From: Chara braunii | Taxonomy: Eukaryota; Streptophyta; Charophyceae; Charales; Characeae | Assembly (NCBI GenBank): GCA_003427395.1 | Contig: BFEA01000203.1 | Location: 835,037-899,036 of the forward strand | Direction of reading: 5' to 3' | Length of the DNA: 64,000 nucleotides | Part shown: in pieces, positions 11,272 through 22,649 of the stretch | How positions within the stretch are numbered: the stretch's first letter is position 1 | How the letters are laid out: every line of letters begins with the position of its first letter | Position numbers and translations under genes: made by a program | The notes under the pieces: generated by a model | What the model was told of the DNA's origin: nothing | The model's input: the letters and a program-made list of their open reading frames with translations, nothing else | Databases searched by the model: none

Positions 11272-12480
11272 GACAGTGCCCTAACTTAAGGCTATGCCCA
11301 ACTTGCCTAAATAAACAAGTAAAGTACGCACAACTGGACTGCCCTAACTTAAGGGTATGCCCAACACAACGTCGACTCTAGTCATAAAACACATGACCAG
11401 ACCGCCCTAACTTAAGGGTAACTTCTGCTTAACTGACGACATGAAGCATAAAACTAGACCTCCCTAACTTAAGGGTATGTCTAGTCAACCTTAAACAAAG
11501 TTTATATAGGGCATAGGATTAGACTGCCCCAACTTAGGGGTGTGCCTAACCTGCCTAAAACAAATACGAACGACGAATTGTCAGACCGCCCTAACTTAAG
11601 GGTACGTCCAAAATACATAACATCAACGACATGAGCATATCACTAGGCCACCCTAACTTAAGGGTACACCTAGCTAGCTTAGACAGTTTAGGTACATAAG
11701 ACATAATCTGCCTGAACAAAGTACAAACGACGTATGACTAAGCCGCCCTAACTCAAGGGTACGCTCAGTCTCCGCAACGACAAATATAGGAGAACAACCC
11801 TTGGTATACTTGCACAAACTTTATATGTTTCTCTCTTATTAGGTAGATAATTAGACCTACCCAACTTAAGGAGACATCCAATCCTGCCTTGTGTTTAGAA
11901 GGGAAGATAAAACAAGTTTATACTAACTCTCTGATCATTTGTATTATCACGAGCATAGGATTGAGCCGCCCTAACTTAAGGGTACGCTCAGTCTGCCCAG
12001 GTTACCCTCATTATATTCTTCATTTGCCTCTCTCTTCATTTTGTTCTACCTGACTTACTGACTGGCTTTCCCAACTTAGGGTGCCTGGTCTGCCAGATGA
12101 TATAGGTTCGTATAATATATATCACATTTCTATACTTTGGTTGACTTTTATGTTCATGGCTTATGACTGAGCCGCCTTAACTTAAGGGTATGCTCAGGCT
12201 TATACCGGTGTCCCCCTCATAAGAAAACACACACAGAACTGGGTCCACGCAACTTAGAGTATTCCGTGCTCTATTTTCAACAACCCACAAATGAAACACC
12301 AGAATTCTGAGACCTCCCAACTTAGGGTGCCCATCCTCCTGTTCAGAAACCCCAGAAAAAAATAGCGACCGGTCCGTCCAACTTAGGATAGGCCCAGCCC
12401 TCAAAATCATACAATCAGCCCAGCAAACATAAATAAACACAGCACTGAGCCCACATCAACTTAGAGGAGCTCAGCCTAGG
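11272..12480 (-). repeat. Hairpin array A, about 16 units
   Basis: About 16 units, 55-110 nt apart, carry a near-constant centre CCCTAACTTAAGGGT flanked by short arms that pair with each other. Examples on the plus strand are CTAGAC/GTCTAG (about 11456-11492), CTAGG/CCTAG (11643-11672), CTGAGC/GCTCAG (12167-12197 and 12443-12474) and GACTAAGC/GCTCAGTC (11736-11772, one G-T pair). The arms differ from unit to unit, but the two sides of each unit change together. The intervals between units are unrelated, AT-rich sequence. The same arrangement with other loops occurs in copies B and C. Function is unknown. Confidence 0.85.
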
Positions 12481-12719
12481 GTTGACCCGGTCAAATGCAT
12501 GCAAAACACCTTCACCCTACCTCCCCCCAGTTCATTCTGTGTGAATTCATTCAAAGGAAATGTTTGATTTCTCACATATAGTTGTTGATTTACCTTTCAT
12601 AATGCATGTCCTGACATACATAATAATAAAAGTAATATCCTGTCATAGTATTATCCAGATACCCAAAGGAATAATAGTTAGGGGAAGGGATCACACGCGT
12701 CAGACGAAGTTATATCTGA

Positions 12720-12845
12720 AGTTCCCTGCCTCCAGAACCCCGCCTGGGCTCCGGCAGAGCTCCCGCAATCGGTGGGGCAACCTCCCACAGAGGCCTTGGC
12801 GCGGACCTATGGGTTGCAATCCCGCCTGCCACCTTCCTCTCGTAA
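12720..12845 (-). repeat. Conserved GC-rich block (copy A)
   Basis: This is the best conserved block between copies A, B (19405-19535) and C (32245-32365, inverted). Shared words are GAGCTCCCGCAATCGGTGGG and GGTTGCAATCCCGCCTGCC. In sense orientation GCGGGATTGCAACCCG forms a 4-bp stem with a seven-base loop resembling a tRNA T-arm. The strong conservation among otherwise diverged copies suggests a functional signal or recent exchange. Confidence 0.75.
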
Positions 12846-12895
12846 CCAAAAGATTAGACTTAGACTGAGAAGGGCAGAAGGAGGGGCTTCAGACG

Positions 12896-13100
12896 CTCGA
12901 GATACAAGAGAGGGCCAACTCAACTCACAGTGAGAGGGCCTTGTTGCCTTCAGTCTCCTGAGGGCCCCGCAATGGCAGCCAATAGCACAGCGATCTGAAG
13001 CTCGAAATACAAGAGAGGGCCAACTCAATTCACAGTGAGAGGGCCTTGTTGCCTTCAGTCTCCTGAGGGCCCCGCAATGGCAGCCAATAGCACAACGAAG
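12896..13100. repeat. 105-bp tandem duplication
   Basis: Two copies of a 105-bp unit start at 12896 and 13001 and differ at only a few positions. Each contains AGAGAGGGCCAACTCAA and ends near ATAGCACA. A single-unit counterpart lies at about 19590-19660 in copy B and, inverted, at about 32110-32200 in copy C, so the duplication is private to copy A. Confidence 0.85.
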
Positions 13101-14262
13101 GTAACCCGTTCACAGCCAAAACGCAAAATCAACCACCCTCTGACAGGCCCTCCAAGTCGCAGTAGTAACCCCTTGCAGAAGTCCCAATCGCTCCCTGCGC
13201 TCACAGTGTTCTCTCTTTTAGACCAATGTTGTTTGTGGTATGCAGCAGGGGACTGTGTCTTACACAGCAGCAGGGTCCAGCTGCAACAACGCCCCTATAT
13301 CGCGGTCGCGCATAATGAGAAGTGTCGTCCTGTGCAAGCCTTCACTGCTGTCTAGCTGTGCCTAACAACCGTGTTGTCCGCACCGCCCGACCCCAATCAT
13401 GGTGCCACAGCAACACCAATCTCCAAGCCAGGTAACAGGTCACTAACCGCAGCTATCGGTCTCTGCAACTGGTTGCCTGCGGTAAAGGAAGCGGCAGTGC
13501 TCTAAGTTAGCAGACTGCAGCAAGGGGAGACGGTCAGGCACTCAATGCCAGCAAAAAACAGTGCCTCAGTTCAGCAACAGCGTCCAACACTAAACAACCA
13601 ATCTGAGTATTGTGCCACGGCGCATAGCTGCGAAGCCCAGCAGCACGGCGGCAAGAGCAGTTGTGCACTCCAGCAGCAACATCTAGCCATAGTGAGGGCA
13701 GTTCCCTCGTGTTGCACTGCGTAACAGTCATCCCGGCATGCATGGTAGCTACTTACTACAATGCTCCCCACCCTTGCCTGGGGAACCAGAGGTAAGCCGG
13801 TTAGGCAAAAGCATCAACGCCCAACAAGGGCTCAGTGTGGCACAACCCAGAACCCAACGAAGGCAGTGTGGTCCGTTACCTTGGCTCAACGATGCACAAT
13901 GTAGTTCATCAGCAATACAGAAGACTTCAACAATGATAAAGGTGGCTGTGAACAGCACCTCCCCCTCGCTGTACCTAGTCAATGGCCCTGCCAGGTGATT
14001 GTGAACGCCGGTACCGCATCTCGACGCGAGTAGCAAATAACAAGGCGGTCAGCAATAGCTCTGTTGACAAGAATCACGAAGTCAGCGGAATCGGTGGGCC
14101 GCCTAATTAGTAGAATTAGCCTGTCATGAGTGCGGCCACCTCCTGCTGGATGCGCAATATGAGAACAAATCTTCCCGTAGAAAAGGGGGCGATTCATCTC
14201 ATACCCCTCCTCGCAGTCCGGGACCGTAGCTCAAAATTCGGTTCATCCTGCATCGCAAGGTG

Positions 14263-14281
14263 GGTACTCTCTCTTCTCTCT

Positions 14282-14325
<44 letters not shown>

Positions 14326-14327
14326 AT
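14263..14327. repeat. (CT)n microsatellite
   Basis: CT-rich repeat ending in more than 30 bases of uninterrupted CT. It is non-coding. Confidence 0.95.
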
Positions 14328-14893
14328 GCATGTCTTACAACTAACCTCGACTTTCGAACGGACCTGGCAGCTCGCATGCCCAGGTTCAATCGCACCAACA
14401 GAACCACGTCGCGGGGAGGAGAACAGCGAACATTACTAAGTTTCTAACAACGACGAGCGGGATGGAGATCACCACCATGGTTGAGGACTATAATCCTAAA
14501 CACTACCGCCATGACCATGATAGCGATGGCGAATCCGACGTTTGAACGCGGAGATAATCAACAACATTTTCGAAGATGGGCACACGGCTGATGAGGAAGA
14601 TTGCCACGTCAATTACCACGGTCAGGATGGACGGCCGAATGATGCAGGTGGTCACTACCCCGGATCTGGCTCCGCTGCTGGCCTCACGCTACTTCCTTTT
14701 GGGGAGGAGTGCAGAAGTTGAATGGATCTGTTCGCAAAAGCGGCCAGATTCATTCCTCCCTTTTTACACGACTAACTATCCCCCCGGCGCAGCTTCTTTA
14801 TTAACAACCTTAAAAAGCTAACCAGCAAACTCTGAATCTAACACCACCACTACTTTCGCTCTGTCCGAAAACCTCTACTTTGAATCTTTTCCC

Positions 14894-14915
14894 GCTCGAT
14901 TCTGTCAAGAATCGA
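14894..14915. other. TCGATTC hairpin (copy A)
   Basis: Perfect stem CTCGATTCT/AGAATCGAG with a four-base loop. Equivalent hairpins with different but still paired stems occur at 15268, 21087, 30002, 30972 and 37210, close to the U6-like segments or at the matching place in each copy. Confidence 0.8.
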
Positions 14916-15671
14916 GTGGTAGCTCGATTCTTCAGCCCGACTACTCTCGCCTCCACCATAGCCTTCACGCACTGTTTTTCACGACCGACACTTCTTCTAC
15001 TAACTTTTCCCTTATTCTGACCACGGATTCGGCTTCGCTGGCACTCAAAACCTCCAGAACGCTACCTCCCTCGACCGATTTCATCGAAGACAGCGGTGTT
15101 TTTGCGATAACCATCCTCTCCCACCTCTGCCATCTCCGCCATGACCCCGGCACCTCCGCGCACGTCATCTTCCTCACGGCTCCTCTCCCACTAACTTCCT
15201 CCTCGATCTAACTATCCCATTCGATTCGCCCGGGGCCAAAACCCCGGAATCTCTTCTTCTCTCTCTCGATTCCGTTAAGGATCGAGAGAGTTAGACTTTC
15301 TCGGCCGTGCTCGACCCGACTTTCACCATCTCGACTCTCGAGATGCACCTGGCGCGGCCCCCGTCCAGGTTCATTCGTTGTTTTTACTCTTCTTCTGGCC
15401 CCGCCTCCTTCTACTCCGTCTATCGGTCCTCGGTCGTAGCGCATGGTCTCACGGTCTTGTACTAACGTTGTCTGTCCCCCCGGTCGTAGCACGCTCTCCC
15501 AGTCAAGCACTGACGCTGCCCCTTGTTGCTGGTGTTGCGCCCGTCGTTTCTTCTCAGCGCTCATCCCCCCCCCTACTGTCCTTATGGCACAGCGCCAGCG
15601 ATCAGCTCATCGAGGGGGAGCGCAGCAATCGCTTAGCCCACAGCAAGCCACACCAAGCCAAGGTGTCGACT

Positions 15672-15759
15672 GGTCTTCGACTTTATACTTGCTATCCTTA
15701 CACAAGGACTATGCTAATCTTCTCTGTATCGTCCAATTTTAACGGATGTGCTGAAGGAC
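15672..15759 (-). ncRNA. U6 snRNA-like sequence, full length, diverged
   Basis: Read on the minus strand, this aligns end to end with U6 snRNA. It has the 5' stem-loop start GTCCTTC, the spacer ACATCCGTTAAAATTGGA, an intact ATACAGAGA box and AGC triad (GATTAGC). An internal stem-loop with a perfect TCCTT/AAGGA stem and GTGT loop follows, and then the 3' part GTATAAAGTCGAAGACC. No T-run terminator follows, and the internal stem-loop differs from canonical U6 by changes that keep pairing. A real U6 gene would be nearly invariant, so this is a derived U6 inside copy A rather than a spliceosomal gene. Confidence 0.8.
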
Positions 15760-15840
15760 AGGTCCCCGATAGCAGTGCCGCGGCCGTTTGTGGTGTACCC
15801 ACAAAACTAGGCAGCTGGGTCTCACTGTAGGCCCCGACAC

Positions 15841-16012
15841 CGGTACCGGGTCTCGTCCCAGATAGGAAAAAAATAGAAAAAATAAAAATAAAAATAAAAA
15901 TAAAAAATATATGAAAAAGTTAAAACTCAGAGATAAACATTTAATAAAGAAAAACGGATGCGGGAGAGGACCGTTGGCGCTCGGTCCTTTCCTGCAGTCC
16001 CGCTGTGGTGCA
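15841..16012. other. Junction between copies A and B
   Basis: An A-rich stretch with AAAAATA repeats (15868-15915) separates the end of the copy A homology from the start of the copy B LTR core. The exact LTR start TGTCGAGCGC is not preserved at 16013, so the junction is probably a deletion or recombination point. Confidence 0.5.
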
Positions 16013-16440
16013 CATCGGTCCGGCACCGCACGCGGCAGCGTGGGACCCTCTCGGCCGCATCACGCAGGAGTTGGACCAACCTCGTCACGGACACACAAAT
16101 GGAGCTTCCTTAGGCCGCTCCGGCCGAGTGCGCCATCCATACCTCTCACGAGCCCCTATGACAGGATAGGGCCTATGCGAGGCACAACTTACCTCCACCT
16201 TACGGGAGCTGTTACCTCCCTTCGGTGGGCGTATCCCCGCCGAGCTACCAGTCCACAGTACGAAAGCTACTCGGTTGCAATCGCAGAGGTGGACCAGCCG
16301 AGGGCGTTTCTCGTTCGCTGTAGCATAGAGGGTACGTGCGGTAATACGCCTATCGGACCCGCACGCGAACCGACATCTTGGGGGGCTGAAGTCCCAAGCG
16401 TGGCTCGTCGTCGGTCGACTAGGACGCATCCAACACACCA
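16013..16440 (-). repeat. LTR core of copy B
   Basis: Homologous to 8500-8890. The sense-strand splice donor consensus AGGTGGAGGTAAGTTG is kept at 16184-16199. Compared with copy A it has small indels but keeps the inverted repeats. Confidence 0.85.
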
Positions 16441-17420
16441 CGCGCACACCACTTTACGAACACAAATATAAAACACACACGCACGAAACGACACAACACA
16501 AACAACGCGACAACGCTCCTAGCCCCTTGGTAGCCATCCCATAACTCTCTGATGCGGAAATCGGATAGGCGTCGCGCGCGAAACTTAATATAAAACCGTG
16601 CGGACGCAGGGCTAACTCATATCGACTCGCAATGCAAGCGTACGCAAGCGGTCGCAATGATGGCGTACTATGTGGTACCGATACTCACGCGGTCCCCGTT
16701 AATCGCGAGGGTCGCGTTCGACACTCAAGTGTTGGCTGACACGCGCCTTGAGGGTTAATCTCTCGACGCTGGACAACCGCCATGCACGGTTGAAGACCAC
16801 ACCCTCTTCTGCACCCTGTGCAGAGGGGTGAGTAGACAACTTTAAGCTGTCGTGGTGGTCGAACATCAAGGGGTTTGACTTTGGCGGCTGCCATGGACTA
16901 TAACGTCCAACTATAAAAATCTCTAAAAAGCAAAGGATGAAAAGAGATTTCCCTTTTCCTCTCGAGCCATAATCTGGCTAACCCTTGCGCACGATCTCAA
17001 TAAGCCGCGCACATACCCAAGGCACATATATATATAAGGCTTATTCATATAGGACGATCACTTCTCACAGTCACTATGAGACTCCTCTCAGCCATATATG
17101 TATGTAATCGCAGGCAGTCACATCCAGAGTCCGAACCACGCACATAACTGCAATCACATCAAAGATTCATCAAGAAGTCCACGCACTACACGGGGTCAAC
17201 TTCAACCATTCTCTATACTCATACCCCTTGCTTTAGCCATACAAACCTCACTCTCGTGCAACTCCCCAAAATAAGTACTCAGTACTTTTGTTAAATGACC
17301 ATTCAATAAAGTCCGGGTGAAAACACAATGAAACAGTTCAAACCACAGGGCTAAAGCCTTTCGGTCGAGTGACAATAGTGTATTGGAGTTGAATCGTACA
17401 CCGACGAATCGGCAACCGAC

Positions 17421-17439
17421 CTGTTATCAGTGATAACAG
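17421..17439. other. TGTTATCAGTGATAACA palindrome (copy B)
   Basis: A perfect 8+1+8 inverted repeat, preceded by CGACGAATCGGCAACCGACC. It is the intact form of the site at 10501 and matches 34920 with a changed central base. Confidence 0.85.
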
Positions 17440-17699
17440 AAGATGATTCTCGTAGGATCAAGCTGAATCTAGTCCAAATCCTGAATCAACACGATCAAGA
17501 GGACCTGTAACACAAGACAGGTCAATACCCACGGCTAAATCTATAAGTTCATGGAGAATAATCCCCATATCACGATCCCACTCAAAATATCCTAATTAAC
17601 TAAGCCTAAGTCTACCTTCAAACAGCAAAGGTAGACCAATGACAGAATCTCCCCTATTCAGGGTGGATCGCCATAATCGCCATCTGTCAAAATATAATC

Positions 17700-18010
17700 T
17701 ATTTCCTCTAAATTAGGAAAATTTCGGCAACGCTTCCCGTAGGAAAAGTGTATTTTCAAAATTTATATCAGCCCGAATATGAAACCAAAAATAGTATTTG
17801 ACTTTCCAAAGTCCAATTTTGTCTAACTCTCTGAATTAGCAAAAATTTGGGCAGCACTCCCTTTAGAAAATGAGACTTTCCAGATTTTTACTAAGTCGTA
17901 TACGAACCTTAGACAAGTTGAACCTTGAAAAGTCAAAAATTTGACTAACTCCTTGGATTTGCAGAAATTTCGGCAACGCTTCCCGTAGAGAAAGTGGCTT
18001 ACCAAAATTT
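17700..18010 (-). repeat. TTTCGGCAACGCTTCCCG repeat, three units
   Basis: Units of about 120 bp centre on AATTTCGGCAACGCTTCCCG at 17717 and 17968 and on a diverged form, TTTGGGCAGCACTCCC, at 17845. The third is closest to the inverted units of copy C. Confidence 0.8.
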
Positions 18011-18307
18011 ATACAAAGCCAAGTATAACAAAAGATCCCAGAAAATGCGAAAATTGATCTAAGTAAAATAAACTTAGCTCAGAAAATGCAGGAATTGAAG
18101 TTAACTCCTATAGCTCTAGCACGTGGCGAGCCTCTAAAACAACTACCTGTCAAACAGAAACTCAGACCAAGTAGTAGCCTCACTCAGTCACATGCAGGCC
18201 AAACCACAAAGGTAAGTACTCTCACCGGCCTAAATCAATTTAGCAAATAATAGTTCATAGTCCTTCAATGATTTAACCCTTTATACCCTGCTTACATAGG
18301 GCATTGG

Positions 18308-19140
18308 GATTGGCCATTCATCTTAGAAACAATGCCAGCCTTCTGCCTTAGTTATACACGAACAGATTGCACAACTACTTTTCTTTTCATTGGGCATTTG
18401 ACTAAGTCATTCATCTTAGAAACCATGCTTAGTCGCCCTGACCTATTTAAATAGCCAAGTTATATATACCTTTCTGCACCTTAGTCTTTAGAAAGAGGGC
18501 GTAGGGTTGAGCCATTCATCTTAAAAACAATGCTCAGCCTGCCCAAGTTACCTTCAGTTATAACTCTCGATTATACTCTCTTCGCTTATGATAAGGCTAT
18601 AGTCAGACCATTCATCTTAGAAACAATGCCTGACTAGCCTTGTTCGCATATAAGTACATATATATACATACAACATTATAGAGATTTCTATTCCCTTGTT
18701 CTCATTATGGTCATGAGGCCTCAGACTTAGATCATTCATCTTAGAAACAATGTTTAGTCCTCTGACCCTGAATCCTCCCTTAGAATAAAACAATCAAGGA
18801 GAGATGAGCCATTCATCTTAGAAACAATGCTCAGCTCCCTCTTTTTTCAGCATACGAAAAAAACAGAGTACCCTGGGTCTGACCCACAGACTGTTCAGAA
18901 ACCACCCAAGTAAACAGCGGCCAGACCAGTCATCTTAGAAACAATGTCTGACCCTCAAAAGTCAAGCAAACAATACCCCTCAGAAATAAGTAGCCAGGCC
19001 ATTCATCTTAGAAACAATGTCTGACACAATTAAAGAAACACAGCAACCAAGCCATTCATCTTAGAAACAATGCTTGGTTCTTCAGAAAACAGAACCAAAC
19101 ACAGCAATCAGGCCATTCATCTTAGAAACAATGCCTGACC
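18308..19140 (-). repeat. Hairpin array B, ten units
   Basis: Ten units share the centre CATTCATCTTAGAAACAATG almost without change. CATT and AATG pair with each other, and the outer arms add a second stem after a bulged base. The outer arms vary with compensation: TCAGG/CCTGA (19107-19137), ACCAAG/CTTGGT (19048-19078), GAG/CTC (18515 and 18806), GACTAAG/CTTAGTC (18408-18440) and CAGAC/GTCTG (18924-18954). Array position within the element matches arrays A and C, but the loop sequence is different. The sequence between units is unrelated. Confidence 0.88.
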
Positions 19141-19404
19141 CTATAAGATCCACTCAATTGCAAGCAAAACCGCCTTCCTCCCAACCTTCCCCCTGATGCA
19201 ACCCCTTGTGACAATCTGCTTTTAGACAAACAAGAAACAAAAGTTGCCATTATACAAACATTCCTTTACTTAGTCTGATTTGTGTCCTGAAAGTCAACTC
19301 AAACTCAAAGTAAGGGTTGCACTCAACATAGTCAACCAATACATAGGGAGGAGTGTAGGTAGGGGTTACACTGGGTTTATGAGGGAAAGCAGAGGTTACC
19401 TTTG

Positions 19405-19535
19405 AGTTCCCTGCCTCCAGACCTCCTCCTGAGTTCCGGAAGAGCTCCCGCAATCGGTGGGGCGAACCTCCCACAAAGGCCTTGGCGCGGATTACGGGTT
19501 GCAATCCCGCCTGCCGCCTTCCTCTCAAAACCAGT
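19405..19535 (-). repeat. Conserved GC-rich block (copy B)
   Basis: Counterpart of 12720-12845. In sense orientation it ends at AACTCAAAGGTAACC, a plausible 5' splice site that copy C also keeps. Confidence 0.75.
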
Positions 19536-21086
19536 AAACTAGACTTTAGAGTAAGAAGGACAGAAGGAGAAGTTTTGAGGCCCCCAGATCCAGGAGAGGT
19601 GCACTCAGACTCGCAGGAGAGGGCCTTGATTCCTTGAATCGCCTGAGGACCTCGCAATGATGGCCAAAACACGCAGCCGCCGGTCAATTTGAAGCTAAAC
19701 TGTTGACAAACGGCGTCCTGACGAAACTTCGAGTCGCAATAATAACCCTCATTTGCGAGACTTTGCCTCTTCCGCCGTTCGCGACCCCAAATGCATTAGC
19801 TATGGGAAAGCTTGCAGCCCCATGGCTTGTCCCCCCTTGCGTGCGCCGGCTCGTGGCACGAGTGGTACACCTGCTAACAGACCTGCAGTCCCTTAGCTGT
19901 TCGCTGCACTCACGCAGCAGCTGCACGCAGCAGTAAGGAACCGAGGTAATGGCTGTCTCTGACGCAAATGGCACAGTGGCCCCGTTTACCAACGGTCCTC
20001 ACCAGGCAACTCACCGCACTGATCATCAGAAGGCAGTCACGCACCACAACCCATATAACCAAGGGAAAGCTCTCGAGACAATGGCGGGCGGCCTGACCCT
20101 TACTCTAATACCCCGCTTGCTGGGATGTACAACGCACCAGCGAAACGGGTAGCCATACCCTCACAATCCGCCTCTCGCCGCCTTCGGTAGTTCTGCGGAG
20201 CATCAATTAGCAAGTAAGCCCCTAACCCCGCAGTTCGTCTGTGGCTTATTTCAATCGGTGGCATGGGCAGTATATCGGCCAGCGGGTAGGTCCCTTGCTC
20301 CGCTTATCCCTCCATCGCTCACTCTTTCTTCGCTCCAATGGCAACATGCAGGCCTACCACGGCCTCCGGCTCACCCCGCCGCACCAGTTCACTACACTGG
20401 CTGTGAACTGTTGCAACCAGCCCGGTAGTTCAAACTCTAAATTTCTCCACGCTCTCTCAGCGATGGGGTACACATCCAGGTAGGTATCTCTCCCTACCCC
20501 TCTCCCGTCTTGCTGCTTATTCCAGCCCTCCAGCGTACGAGTGCACCTGGCTATCAACCTGACCAGGTTAGTTCAAATCAAAAGAGAGAAACAGTGTGCA
20601 GAACGAAGGCCCAGATCAGATACAACAACGGCCCAATGGGATGGAGATTACAATTCAGGCAAAACGATGCTGGGAGAGAGGGAAAGGAAAAAAAAAAGCT
20701 TGTGATCAAACTAACTATTCTCGTGAAATGAGAGTGAACCTTCCGCTAGGACACAGAAAGATACATTGCCATACTCGTGCCAGGACGAGATTCTACCCCC
20801 GAGCGCAACTCCTATCCTACTAACTCCCTCTATACTAACTTTCTCACTAATCTAACCTCTCCAATGGATTCTCCTACTCTCAAAACCCCAAATTTGCATC
20901 TCTGTTTGTTGAAAACGATCGAGAATCGACCGATTAAACAAAACTTCACTCCCATTTTTTTCCCTTCCCGCCATAGCTCCGCGCGGGGCTTTTCTTCATT
21001 AACCTNTAAACTACTGACTCCTTACTAAAACTAACATCAGATCTAGGTTCGCCTCGCCCAAAAAAGCTAATCTACCATCTTCTTTC

Positions 21087-21110
21087 ACTCGATTCCATCG
21101 AGAATCGAGT
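21087..21110. other. TCGATTC hairpin (copy B)
   Basis: Stem ACTCGATTC/GAATCGAGT with loop CATCGA. It corresponds to 14894 in copy A. Confidence 0.75.
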
Positions 21111-22241
21111 GAGATTTCGATTCTTCACTCCTTTCCTTCTCTCCCCCTCCATAGCCTCCGCGCACGACTTTCGCCCTTACTCTCCTATTCTACTAACTAA
21201 ATGCTAATTCTAACTACGAATTCTGGTCCGCCCCAGTCTAATACCCCAATCCCAACTCCTACCTTGGAATCGCCTCGCTCTCTACAGGCTGCGCCCAACT
21301 TACTTGCTGCCATCTCCTTCGCTCTACATGCACCCGGCGCCGAATTCGCGCCAGGTTCGTTGTCTTTTTTTTTTTTGGTTGCCTCACGCCCACCGCCTTG
21401 GCTCTCAGCCCCTCCCTGCATGCACCTGGCATGTCTGCCCGCCCGGGTTCAGTCCTCTTCCCCATTGCCTGTCTGCTTCGTCACTTCGCCCCGCCTCAGC
21501 GCCCATCACCACTTCTGCGCAGTGCCCGCTGCTCCGCCTGGCCAGTGTCCGTTCTTCTTTCCTCCCCTTGCCTGACACTTCGCTATTCACTCCCCCTTAT
21601 CGCTCGTGCCAAGCTGCCTTCGCCGCTCCGCTGCCCGGTCCGTATGACCTCCCTCTACGCAGCGCTTAGTAGTGGCGGACTCCTCCACGGCGCTCGGAAG
21701 GGTATGCTACCCTGAGGGAAATATCGGGGGGGGTCGACTACCGTTCGAATAGTCCCTTCTCCCCTATACCCAAGTCCGATGAACGATCCGCGCAGCAGCA
21801 CCGCTGCGAACCTTTGCCACAGCGCCCCCGGCTTACTCCGACCCCGCCCTGCCTAGGCACAGTTTGCCTCTGTCGGGCCCAACGGACATGCTCACACTCA
21901 ACCTCTCACAACAGGTCGTGGCTGGCGGACGATGGGCCCGCAGCGACCCCTGCCACTCTCGGGCTGCACTCCCACAGGCCCGCTCGGAATGTTCCCCAAT
22001 TCCCTTCCTCTATGGGTTATTGACGCTCGCCACACCAGGAGGCGAGGGAAGCCACAGCCACGGATCCCACTACACTCCGCTACTCCTTTTGCGCTACGCT
22101 GCTGCCTACCTCGCTACCGATGCACATTCCGCTTGCTGCCGCCCGATGCCGCCCGACTGCCTCAGCTGCTGCCCATCGCTCTGCTGTGCCAGCACCCACT
22201 GCTCGGTCCTTCACAGCGTGGTCCGACAGCCTCCGACTCTC

Positions 22242-22354
22242 AAAAAAAACGCCCTGGCCGTCGGCCCGCTCTCGTTTTATGCGGATTACCGGTGCACCGG
22301 GGCCGTGCTAATCCTCTCTATGTCGATCCAATTCTGGCGGATGTCCCGAAGGAC
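22242..22354 (-). ncRNA. U6 snRNA-like sequence with T-run
   Basis: The minus strand begins GTCCTTCGGGACATCCG, close to the U6 5' stem-loop, and continues AATTGGATCGACATAGAGA and GGATTAGC, so the ACAGAGA box is altered to ATAGAGA. The internal stem-loop region has a perfect CCGGTGCACCGG, again different from canonical U6 but still paired. The 3' part reads GCATAAAACGAGAGCGG and is followed by extra sequence and eight T residues, a Pol III-type terminator. It sits at the same relative position as 15672 in copy A. It is a derived, probably non-spliceosomal U6. Confidence 0.8.
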
Positions 22355-22649
22355 CTAGCTGCGGTGGCACCCCACCCGCGGCTCTTCGAATTTTTAAGCA
22401 GCCAGCCGCGGTGCCGCGCCCCAGGCAAAAACGGACCCGCGAATAATAGTGAAAACAATAAATATAAGTAAAATAAAATAACATATGCAAAAAAAAAAGA
22501 ATTCTAAACAAAGGGCGAGAACTGCCGGTACCCTGCCGGTCCCGTGGACCGGGTCCTTTGCCGTGCCGGCTAACAAAAACCAAAGGGGGATAGCCCCGTC
22601 GGGCCCTCAACCCCCTAAGTTTTCCCCATGCCACTCCACCGCCGCTGCG

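Larger units (their letters stand above)
8488..15840 (-). mobile_element. Copy A: long LTR-like structured element
   Basis: The right boundary of the primer site is the LTR end TGTCGAGCGCATCGG (plus-strand view). From there about 7.3 kb is collinear with copy B (from 16013) and, inverted, with copy C (36391 back to 30847). Shared landmarks in plus order are the LTR core, a conserved module with a GC hairpin, a TTATCA palindrome, a repeat around TTTCGGCAACGCTTCCCG, a hairpin array, a conserved GC-rich block, a TCGATTC hairpin and a U6-like segment. No open frame resembles a protein. The other LTR terminus, present at 24001, is absent here, so copy A is truncated near 15840. Confidence 0.75.

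Noticed and set aside
11272-12480. CRISPR-like look of the regularly spaced repeats (also at 18308 and 32626)
   Set aside because: Intervals vary from about 30 to 90 nt, the repeat arms co-vary, the setting is a eukaryotic LTR element, and no cas gene is present.
11272-12480. Telomere-like CCCTAA words
   Set aside because: They occur singly inside hairpin centres and never as tandem CCCTAAA; the centres of arrays B and C lack them.
15672-15759. Functional spliceosomal U6 gene
   Set aside because: Too diverged, no T-run, and embedded in a repeat with similar copies elsewhere.
21201-21715. Overlapping long plus-strand frames in copy B
   Set aside because: GC-rich, Pro/Ser/Ala-rich shadow frames in several phases with no domain; collinear copies do not keep them.
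21864-22471. 164- and 179-codon plus-strand frames
   Set aside because: They run antisense across the U6-like segment and hairpins and are not conserved in copy A.
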